Assembly (NCBI GenBank): GCA_020002185.1
Contig: CM034534.1
Coordinates: 30,523,851-30,587,850 of the forward strand
Direction: 5' to 3'
Origin: Paraescarpia echinospica
Lineage: Eukaryota > Annelida > Polychaeta > Sabellida > Siboglinidae
DNA: 64,000 nucleotides
Position numbers and translations under genes: made by a program. Every line of letters begins with the position of its first letter. The stretch's first letter is position 1. Below are positions 30,955-64,000 of this stretch, piece by piece. Below the pieces are notes generated by a model, which was given only the letters and a program-made list of their open reading frames with translations, was not told the origin of the DNA and did no database searches.

Positions 30955-31093
30955 AGGCTAATGACTTTTTTCCAGTAACTTTTTTTCAAGGTTGTCCACC
31001 TAGGTTGTGATCCTAGATATATGTATAAATGTTTTTGGAGGCTAACCTTTTACAACATTCCATGTCTGTTAAACCCACTTGGCCCCCTGGGTA
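30955..31093 (-). repeat. Right TIR of the 2.48-kb element
   Basis: Inverted copy of the left TIR, ending TTGGCCCCCTGGGTA. Some indels relative to the left arm. Confidence 0.88.
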
Positions 31094-31350
31094 GATAGTT
31101 TAATGATGTTGACTAGGGTTGGTGCGATGATGTTAATGTTTGTCTTCAGCTGTGCGGTCGGCAAAGGGTTGAGAAAGCAAGTCTTGCAAGGGCACTTGCT
31201 CTCTATTCTGATGATAGCAGTAACAGTTATTGGTGTGAACGCTGTCAGAGTACAATGTTCGTGATTGTCGATTTTCGGCAACGGAGCGGCGCATTTTCTC
31301 AATCTTATCGAAGAAATATACTAGAAAACATTGATAATGATAACACAAAG

Positions 31351-31637
31351 CACTGATTATTTTAGAATTGTGTTGTTAGCTAGTGGGGTGGCCATGAACA
31401 GATGTTCCATATTGAGGAAATGCGCCGCTCGCTGAATCACTGGGCATGAATTAGTTAATATCGTTTTAACCTGCTGTTGCAGCAGGACAGAAATCGTTCT
31501 TACTGTTTTGCATAAAAGTTAATGAAACAGCACATCCGATGACAGCAGAACATAACACACACGAGTATGTGTATGTGTGTGCACATGTGCGTGTGCGTAT
31601 GTGTAGAATGAGTGAGTGTGTGTGTGTGTTGTGTGTG

Positions 31638-31735
<98 letters not shown>

Positions 31736-33114
31736 TGGGTGTGGGTGTGGGTGTGGGTGTCGGTGTGGGTGTGTTGGCCATCTTGTTTAAAGACCCCTTG
31801 TCAATTTGATCACCGACGAACTTGATTCCCGTTGGGATCATACAGTTAAGGAAAAGTTGTAATCATTTACTGGTCAAGCCATGTGTGCCGTTTCTGTTTG
31901 TAATAACTTACGGGTCTGTCAAATTGACTTCTGTGTCAAGAAACAATATATTCTACTTCACTCGAATTGTTTTGTTCAGTGTGAAGCATAAACCGCAAGT
32001 GTATTATGTCCGTCCGTGGCAGCAATATTTTATGTTTCAGGTGGAATGTCTTAGACTATTAGCACGTCTTAGAACATTTATGAAGTGAAGATGTGATCTA
32101 CGTTGACCGCAGATGAGCGACCAGAGCCATATTCGTGTGAAAATGTCACTCTTTGTGTTTTTGTTATGCAAGCGAATTCCCAGCATTGTTTCGATATATT
32201 GCAGGTGGAAAGTGTTCAATCTCCTATGATGCAGAAGGTGCAATGATACGGTCTCAAAGTGGTGCAGTAAATAGTGCGCTGAACACGCAAGCTTTGTATA
32301 ATTATAGTCTGTAGTTGGTATGAACGAACAGCGATATGTCTGTTTGACCAGACACGTCCAGAAAGACTCCCAAACAAGGAAGAGGTCTTGCTCAGTCGGA
32401 AGTTTAAGGTTGGGAAACATAGTTACCCGGGATACGTGATGTTGTTAACTTTTTTCAGAGGTGTTCCATTTTTTACCATTTACGGATTGCCTGTTACTTG
32501 GTCCAATATTACAGTCTTCTTGAGACTGATATTAAGCCAAGATTAATCGACGACCATAAGGCGTAACAAACTCATGTGCATAGTTTACAATAGTATAAGA
32601 GATGTGGCACAGAAGGCGACATCATCTGCAAAGATATGTTCTCTGACATAGAATGTGTTTATTGTTGTCTTGTCGTTCAGTCTCGATGGTTGCTAGAAGT
32701 TCATATCACAGCGAGTGATCAGCTCAATGCTGTCTTGCTGACTACCGAAAGCAACTTGACAAAAAGCGAAGTGGAGGTGACAAACAATTTTGAAGCCAGA
32801 ACACATATCTGCTTTCTTACATTGTTGATAGCAATGGTATTGCATATGATGCCGTCGTGTTGGACAGTTCTTTGCATACTGGAGTAGAATTGTATTAACA
32901 TCTCCAATAACGTGGCGGGACAATCTGTTTTGGGTAGTAGGGTGAACAAAGTTGTTCAGTTAAAAAGATAATATTGCTTGGGCAAACCGACACTGATTAT
33001 ATAGATCTATGCAGTGTTTGAAGTGGTCGGCGTTTTTGACGACTTTCTCGGCGATTTGACAGAAACCCACCATTGATGATGCCGTCTTCTGTGTAGTCTT
33101 CTCAGTACTGTTAG
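31351..33114. other. Intergenic; contains a (TG)n microsatellite
   Basis: Apart from the TG run at 31615-31775 nothing was recognised. Short ORFs here lack family motifs. Confidence 0.45.
31615..31775. repeat. (TG)n with (GGTGTG) edge
   Basis: About 110 bases of pure TG followed by GGGTGT variants. Confidence 0.95.
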
Positions 33115-33229
33115 GCCTCCTTTTTTCCAAGATGGCTGCCGTGGCGTGACGCCTTTTTGTTTCGGGAGCGAGATAGAGGAATGAGACGCAAGTGATTTAT
33201 TGTTTGGATACGGTTTTGGACCGCATTAT

Positions 33230-33850
33230 ACCGACAAAACGAAGAGGAGGTGGTGCCTCGGATGTTACCGAAGTGACACCGGAGACAGACGCTACTCCGG
33301 TTCTTGGATCTTTTAAGCAATGAGGCAATCGTTAATAAGCTACGTAGCGTGCTGTATCCGAAGGGTCTGACTGACAAGTTAGATGCATTGTCCACTAGTA
33401 TTACTCAGTTGAATGAGCGGTTGGATAAGAAGGATCAACATGTTGCTGCTCTAGAAGCAAGACTGTCTTCAATGGAGGCTGCCCTACATGAATTGGAGCA
33501 GTATTCTCGTAGATCAAACCTACGATTCTTCGGAATTCCCGAGTCGGACAAGGGGGAAGATATCACAGGCAAGTTGCTGTCTATTGTCAAAAAAACAATG
33601 GGAGTCAACCTCCCATTGTACGCGCGAATGTAGAGACCAGCCGTCGTCTTGGACGGCGACAGCCAGGTGCGGACGCGCAACCTCGACTAATGATCATCAA
33701 ATTTGCCACTATCCACTTGCACGACGTGGTCATTCGTGCGAGACGTCGCCTGTGGGAAAGCGGCGATGAACCGACGTTGTACGTCAATGAGGATTGACGA
33801 GCGGTGCTGACAAAGAAGACCCGACAGATGAAAAAGTCTAATCAAATAAA
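33230..33850 (+). pseudogene. LINE ORF1 (coiled-coil, L1-transposase-like)
   Basis: TKRRGGASDVTEVTPETDAT, then frame change to LLSNEAIVNKLRSVLYPKGL, a coiled coil (NERLDKKDQHVAALEARLSS) and the signature EQYSRRSNLRFFGIPES. A further frame gives ATIHLHDVVIRARRRLWESG. ORF1 proteins of this kind bind LINE RNA. Confidence 0.72.
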
Positions 33851-34768
33851 CGATTGTTGACCTTTCAACGGCAAAGTGGTCGTAAAGTCCCTGAACGGTG
33901 TTAAAAGAAATCCGCACTGACGCCGATTTGAACGGGTATTGACTGGGAAGGCACTTGTATAATTGTCAAACGTTGCTTTTGTCCGCGGCAACGACTTTGT
34001 GTGACTCATGTGTGACTCATCGCAGTGACTATAGTGACTCATCAACGATACACAGCTGCCATTTGCTACTGGTATTGGTATACACAACTATGTATGTCAA
34101 GTCCAACCAATGGAAACGTTAACAAAAGTACAGCTACCAGTAAATATATTTATGTTTACTATTCTTGAAAATGGTAATGCCAACTGTGTTCTATTACACA
34201 TGAACATCTGAAATTTGTGTTGGGTTATTTTATGAATGAACATCGGCATAATGAAACGTATATGTTTATTATATAATATTTGTGTTTTACAGTCATCATA
34301 AGCATCATCAATGGAAATGTTGATAGTAAGAAATATTTATATGCAGATATGTGTAATAATAATAATAATTATTATTATTGCTGCTTGTTTACACTATCCA
34401 TGCGTGATGTTAATGCTCTATTACACATAAGGAGTAAAAATCTACGGACTAACATCCCTACACTGTACTCTACGGATGTATTACATGTAACCTTACGCAC
34501 TGAACCTAATGCTAACTATATCAAATTTGATTGTGGTATGTTTGTGTATAATTATGATCTGACAGACGTAATGTATTATTATTCGTTTGTTTTGTTACAT
34601 TACTTAAAATCAAAACATTATCTATAAGTAATATTTGAACAGCATTACTTTAATATCTGTTATTTTATGGATTGACAAACTAAACCCTTATATATCGATC
34701 TTCGACAACGCGTACGTAAAGATAACTTAAACGCATTTATAGATGAATTTACACCAATTATATCAATA

Positions 34769-35803
34769 TTGGAAAACAGTAATGATGATATCATTATTGC
34801 TGGGGATTTTAATATTAACTTACTCAAATTAAATGAAGATGACATTTCTAGTAGCTTTTTTGATACTTTAATATCACATAGTCTCTACCCACAAATAACT
34901 CTCCCACCTAGATTCACTAGAACAACTGGAACCCTGATAGATAATTTAATTTGTAAACTTCATAAATCAATACAAGAAAGTACGGCAGGGATCTTAACTA
35001 AACGATTTTCTGACCACCAACCGTATTTTATGATTATGCACAACACCGTAAAGATACAATCGCCTCCTAAATATGTAAAAATAAACATTGTAAATGTAGA
35101 AGCAATGACAAGTGTCATGAATGAAATAAAATCAAATAACATTTACGATAAATTAAATAAAAGTCCAACCGCTGATCCAAATTGTAATTATGATATAATA
35201 TATGAAGAAATTACCCGTGCTAAAGCCAATTAATAAAATTTAATAAATACAAACAAGAATTCGACTTGGATCACTCAGTGTTTGTTAATATCAATTAGAT
35301 GTCGAAACAAAAGTATAAACAGTTAAAATTAACAAATCCCAGTTTAGTAAATTATGAAACTATTAAAATTAATCTAAAAACTTTTAACGCGATATTAAAG
35401 AAAAACATTCGGGCAGCTAAACAAATGTATTTTGAATCTCGTTTCTCTCTTTTTTTAAATGATATACGAAATACCTGGAAAACTGTAAATGAATGTCTCT
35501 AAAAAACAGACTGAAACAAGTTTCCCAACTAATTTTGAAGACAAAGGCACACAAATGACAAACAAACAAATAATTGCAAATAAATTTAATAATTATTTCA
35601 CAAAAAGAGCTCAGACTATTGTAGATGATATCAAATATGACTGTACCAAAGATTTTAGTTACTATCTAAATAAACAAATAAACTCAGCTTTTAAAATTGA
35701 AAATGTAGATGAAGAAAGAGTAAAGAAAATAATATACGATCTACCCACAAAACATAGTTATGGCTTCGATGGTATCTCTTCAAATTTTTTAAACAATAAT
35801 TGA
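34769..35803 (+). pseudogene. LINE endonuclease end, linker and RT start
   Basis: IIAGDFNINLLKL and TLIDNL...FSDHQPYFMI are the endonuclease GDFN and SDH motifs. Linker ORFs (TFNAILKKNIRAAKQMYFES, WKTVNECL) and RT block 0 (LPTKHSYGFDGISS) follow with frame breaks. Confidence 0.72.
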
Positions 35804-36384
35804 ACCTGCAATAATAAAGTCATTGACTATGTTAATAAATAAAGTGCTAAATACTGGGATTTTTCCAGTTAAACTTAAAATTGCCAAAGTAATTCCTATA
35901 TTTAAAAAGAACATTCCACATTATTTAAAAACTATAGGCATATTTCCCTACTCCCGACAATATCAAACGTACTAGAAATTATCTTTACTCAGTTATCGTC
36001 GTACTTTAATGAAGCTAAACTTCTGTTCGATAATCAATATGGTTTTAGACCTAAACATTCCACTGAGTATGCAGCGCTTGAATTAGTAGACATAATTATA
36101 AATCACATGAAAAATAATGAGACGCCAATTAACATATTTGTCTATCTATCGAAGACCTTTGATACCATTGACCATAATATTTTATTATATATATTAAGAT
36201 ACTACGGTCTGAATGATTCAACTCTACTTTTATTTAAAAAATATTTAAAAAACCGAAGACAGTATGTTGAAATTGATTAAATGCAATCAGAAATACTACC
36301 AATACAAATTGGAGTTCCACAAGGCTCAATTTTAGGACCTTTGTTGTTTACTATTTACATAAATTATTTCCCACAAGTTAGTAA

Positions 36385-37785
36385 TATTTAACAAGATTTA
36401 ACAAGATTGCCATCCAGAGAATTAACTCTAGATGGCAGGTGGACAAGGAAGCCCTTTGGCTTATCGAGAGTCCAACCCTTTTATCTACATATATCCAGCC
36501 CTTCTGAGGTATGTGTCGATTTTATTTTAAAACATATTCACACTACTAGCACCCACACAATCATCAGATAATCTGTTCCATTCATTCACAGTCCTTTGTG
36601 AAAATGAGAACTTTCTCACGTCTAATCTACACTGCTCCTTTACTAATGTAACTTCATGTCCTCTAGTCTTTCTATCTTTCTTAACTGAAAAAAAACATAT
36701 TTCTATCAATATTTTCATAACCATTCAATATTTTAAACACTTCTATCTGATCTCTCAATCTCCTGGTCTCTAGTGTTGTTAAACCACATTCTTTTAGGCG
36801 TTTTTCATAACTAAGATCCCTCAGTTTTGGTATCATTTTAGTCGCTCTCCTCTGTACTCTTTCTAGCATATCTATGTCCTTCTTGCGGTATGGCCTCCAC
36901 GCTTGTATACAATATTCTAAATGAGGCCTAACTATTGTTTTGTTTGTACAGCGGTATTATTAGTTATTTTTCTTTATATGCTATATTTCGCCTAATCAAT
37001 CCAATGATTTGATTTCCCTTTGAAGCTGCAATTCCACACTGCTCTGAAACCTTCAAGTCAGCACTAATTGTCAGCCCTAAGTCTTTTTCTTTTACAGTAG
37101 TACTTAGTACAGTTCCCCCCATTGTATATTCTACATATTCGTTCCCATGTCCTGTGTGGAGGCATTTACATTTCCCAAAATTGAACAACATTTGCCACTT
37201 TTCAGACCATTTGATCAACCTGTCAAGATCATCTTGTAAATGCTGTCTATCCCCATCACTTTTAATCCTTCTAAACACTTTTGTATTATCTGCAAATTTC
37301 AACACCTTGCTAGCTATATCATCGTCCAAATCGTTTATATATATTAAGAATAATATAGGTCCCAGTACTGATCCCTGTGGAACCCCACTCAAAACTGATT
37401 TCCAGTTTGAAGCCTCCCCATCAACAACTACCCGTTGTCTTCTGTCAATCAGCCATTTTTCTATCCAGTTAATTATACCATTTCCTATGCCATGGGCCTT
37501 TAGTTTAAGCAGTAATCTCTGATGTGGCACTTTGTCGAAAGCTTTTTGAAAATCTAAGTAGATGATATCTACTGGTGATCCATCATCTACCCACTTAGTG
37601 ATATCTTCCAAAAAACATAACATATTTGTTAAGCATGACCTCGCTTTTAGAAACCCATGTTGAGATGGGTTTATCAAGTTATGTTTAACAAGAAAATCCA
37701 CCATGTGATCTTTAATTAGTCTTTCTAATAATTTACAAATCACCGATGTTAAACTAACTGGTCTATAATTATTTGACTTGTTTCT
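36385..37785 (-). mobile_element. Nested CR1-type LINE, 5' truncated
   Basis: Minus-strand RT: NNYRPVSLTSVICKLLE, QHGFLKARSCLTNML, DIIYLDFQKAFDKVPHQRLL, SGVPQGSVLGPILFLIYIND and FADNTKV (FADD changed). The C-terminal half is broken (36869-36527). It interrupts the plus-strand LINE just before its YADD. The 3' end carries TTGTTAAAT repeats near 36385, a CR1-style terminus. Confidence 0.82.
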
Positions 37786-38912
37786 CGTCATTATGTATGC
37801 TGATGACACAACAGTGTTTCCAGCACATTAAAGCACTTTAGTGATAGCACAGAACACAGAAACAAAAGTATAGAATCTCTAATAAACAATGAACTGTGTA
37901 AAGTTATTGAATGGCTAAACATTAAGAAATTGTCATTAAACAAAGACAAATCTAAAGATATGATTTTTCATGTACTAAACAAAGAGACGCAAATTCCTAC
38001 TCTTAAAATACAGTTGTATATAATATAAATATTGAACAAGTGGATGAATAAAATGTTCTAGGTTTAGCTCTGGATCAAATCTAACATGGAAATTTTTTTA
38101 GACAAAATTGCAAATAAATGTTTTAAAACTACGGGTATATTATACAAATTAAAGCATGTACTACCGTTACAAATAAAGAAACTTTTATACAATTGTTTAA
38201 TATTATCACACATTAATTATTGTACTTTGGCTTGGGGAAACAAAGGCAGTCGAATAATGACAATTCAAAAAGGGCAGTTCGAATATGAACTTTGAACAGG
38301 TATAATTCACATACAGAACCCCTTTTTAAAAAACTTGAAATACTGAAAATAGAAGATAAGTTAAAGTTACAAGAACTGAAATTTTACTATAAATACAGTC
38401 GTTGTAATTTGCCAGTTTATTTATTAAACTGGAGAATTATCTCACATTATAACATAATACTCGCAATGTTACACATTTACACACATCTAGAGCAATACAT
38501 GAATTTGCAAACAAATATTTTAAATACAATTTGCCTCACATTATAAATGATACTCCAGAATTAGTTACAGAAAAATATTTAATCACAGATTATGTGGGTT
38601 TGCATAGTATTTAAAAAGTCATCTCTTACAAAAATACAAAACGCATGCACACAATCAAATTGTTACATATGTCAGTTTAATCTCCAAAACTAATAAAATA
38701 CACATATATATGGATAGATGCATAGATATTGTATACATACACGTATTTAGGAATCTTCACTCAAATATTTCTACTTGTACTTTAAAAAAGCATACCACTA
38801 CGTACACTTCATATACAGCTACATTTATAAAAGAGATAGACACCGTATTAAACATATATATTGTAATAAATTCCAATGAATAGAGGCCAATAAAATTGTT
38901 GTTATACTATGA

Positions 38913-38956
38913 GTGGCTCCTGTGATAGCGACACGTTTTTTCTTAACAGGAGTCAC
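38913..38956 (+). other. LINE 3' hairpin, copy 1
   Basis: GTGGCTCCTGT pairs with ACAGGAGTCAC (one G-U) around a 22-base loop. The equivalent position in three other copies also folds. Confidence 0.72.
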
Positions 38957-39436
38957 TGACCCCATTTCACTGTTCTTTCTTTTATTACATTGTTTTTAAT
39001 TAGTTATAATTTAGTTATGTTTATTAATAGTTGAAGTACACGATATTGTGACTACAAATGTACTCTTTGGGGTTAAATAAACATCTTGTTCTTGTTCATC
39101 TTGTACTAAGCCGTAAAATCGTTTGATCACCACTCAATTCTTAATATACGAGAAAGGCCTTCCAGAACAGTCATACATATCAAATACACATAAGTTGATA
39201 ACTCTAAATAACTATTAATGTTTTTTTTTTAATGCATCGCCAATTGGTAGATCCGAGGCCAATGGTTTCAGGAAACGAATGGACTTGGGCGACTTGTACG
39301 AGATACACCTACAATGATCCACAATTAGCGTATTGGTAACATAGATTATTTCTTAAGAATGTTACCGTTAACCAAAGCACACTACCATGACGTAACATTA
39401 ACATACGTACGTAAATTGATTACGCGGGCATAATCC

Positions 39437-39548
39437 CGACGAATAGAAACACGTCTAGAGTAAGCCAATCGTTGCCATCCATTCATCAAACGGAAGTGGA
39501 GAAAGACGGCAGTATGTTTGTGTATACTCGACGTGTCCAGTGAGAAAC
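39437..39548 (+). promoter_or_regulatory. Proximal 5' flank of prominin B, conserved with gene A
   Basis: CGACGAATAG at 39437-39446, CCAATCGTTGCCATCC at 39465-39480 and CGGAAGTGG at 39491-39499, then the ATG at 39549. It matches the gene A flank in order and spacing. Surrounding bases are less alike, which points to selection on these blocks or to a fairly recent duplication. Confidence 0.6.
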
Positions 39549-63762
<24,214 letters not shown>

Positions 63763-64000
63763 GTAAACGAAGGCTATATTAGAGTAGCCAATAGTTAAAT
63801 ACATACTGGCGTAGGCTTGTAAACTGGCATTGGTTCCCCCATCCTATTGTTGTTCTCGCAGTGTGCCTAGTTTCTTTATCTCGTTTTCTGCGTTTAACAA
63901 TATTGTTGTATCTCAACTGTTTCGTTTCTAACGGAATTTGTGAATCCGACTCGCGTCAGCATTTTTTGTCATCTTCAGTAGTTGAATTATATTTTCTTTC
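63763..64000. other. Start of intron 13 of prominin B
   Basis: No feature recognised before the window ends. Confidence 0.5.

Larger units (their letters stand above)
28613..31093 (-). mobile_element. Academ-like TIR DNA transposon, 2.48 kb, internally deleted
   Basis: Bounded by terminal inverted repeats of about 135 bp starting TACCCAGGGGGCCAA at both ends and by the 3-bp duplication GAT (28610-28612 and 31094-31096). Removing the element and one GAT joins the CR1 reading frame perfectly (IIKLSLESATVPSDMKHAL). Inside is a minus-strand gene remnant (29501-30315) with an N-terminal CVICQ zinc-binding motif, a GRDTTS relic of an XPG/FEN-like nuclease GCDTTS motif and a CXC domain. Academ elements are known for 3-4 bp target duplications and some encode XPG-like nucleases, so this assignment is likely but not proven. 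Confidence 0.82.
26470..31350 (-). mobile_element. CR1-like non-LTR retrotransposon (-), split by a TIR element
   Basis: Same subfamily as 2290-5785. Reading on the minus strand: RT start (31350-31097, KIEKMRRSV and PLPTAQL...IIAPTLVNIIKLS), interruption 28613-31093, RT (28612-27682: PSDMKHALVTPLLKK, NYRPISNLSFVSKLLE, GVVLILLDLTAAFDT, TIYCMSISAIFAKHNVNYHT), tail (27287-27060) and 3' UTR ending in GGCGCT and AAATAAAATATA near 26470. A 41-bp unit is repeated eight times inside the RT palm (27957-28284). Dead. 5' truncated near 31350. Confidence 0.82.
33115..39085 (+). mobile_element. Near full-length LINE (+), split by a nested CR1
   Basis: Order on the plus strand: ORF1 (33230-33850), endonuclease (34680-35050), linker and RT (35300-36380), nested CR1 (about 36385-37785), RT continuation from YADD (37795-38630), 3' hairpin (38913-38956) and a tail ending AAATAAACATCTTGTTCTTG near 39085. 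Same layout as the intact-length copy at 48021-53208. Many stops and frameshifts, so inactive. Confidence 0.78.

Noticed and set aside
31500..31841. Cys-Val and Thr-His repeat ORFs
   Set aside because: (TG)n microsatellite translation.

Overview
This window looks like intron-rich nuclear DNA from a bilaterian animal, most likely a marine invertebrate. Genes are split by GT-AG introns. The DNA is AT-rich, packed with microsatellites and minisatellites, and crowded with decayed non-LTR retrotransposons, a Ty3/Gypsy element, a Penelope-like element, tRNA-derived SINEs and DNA transposons with terminal inverted repeats (TIRs). There is no bacterial-style operon structure. I cannot name the species or phylum from the sequence.

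The host genes are two prominin-like (CD133 family) paralogs arranged head to head. Gene A is on the minus strand: exons 1-10 run from 24326 down to 10300, and its 3' part was not found in the window. Gene B is on the plus strand: exons 1-13 run from 39549 to 63762, and it continues past the right edge. I assembled the exons by hand by matching the two copies. Eight of ten shared exons have identical length and all ten share splice phases: exon 1 = 244 bp of CDS, exon 2 = 47, exon 4 = 121, exon 5 = 67, exon 6 = 78, exon 7 = 80, exon 8 = 150, exon 9 = 75. Both encode a signal peptide, a first transmembrane helix, a short Cys/Gly intracellular loop, a second transmembrane helix and the start of a large coiled extracellular loop. 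Their 5' flanks share a promoter-like module, and several introns retain shared non-coding blocks.

The most unusual host feature is in intron 4. In both paralogs a 41-bp minisatellite starts exactly at the exon 4 splice donor. Its unit is a copy of the exon's last ~24 bases plus the donor and ~17 intron bases. Gene A has about 23 units (19195-20135) and gene B about six (45163-45432).

Mobile-element layout, left to right. 2290-5785: CR1-like LINE (+) with a histone H2A pseudogene inside. 7229-9825: RTE-like LINE (-). 13190-13760: LINE fragment. 13805-17583: internally deleted Gypsy element with 181-bp LTRs and a 5-bp target duplication. 22532-23673: Penelope-like remnant with inverted ends. 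25385-25880: 9-bp satellite. 26470-31350: CR1-like LINE (-), split by a 2.48-kb TIR element (28613-31093) carrying a rearranged nuclease/CXC-type gene. 33115-39085: LINE (+) split by a nested CR1. 39920-41420: CR1 (-). 41930-42895: SINE pair. 45522-55394: a 9.9-kb TIR element of the same kind as 28613-31093, itself split by a full-length 5.19-kb LINE (48021-53208). 59930-62745: L2-like LINE split by a hAT-like transposase. Several nestings restore an open reading frame when the insert and its target duplication are removed, which fixes their boundaries well.

All calls come from reading the sequence; no database search was run. Family names are recognition by motif, and coordinates of degenerate elements are approximate unless a target duplication is given.
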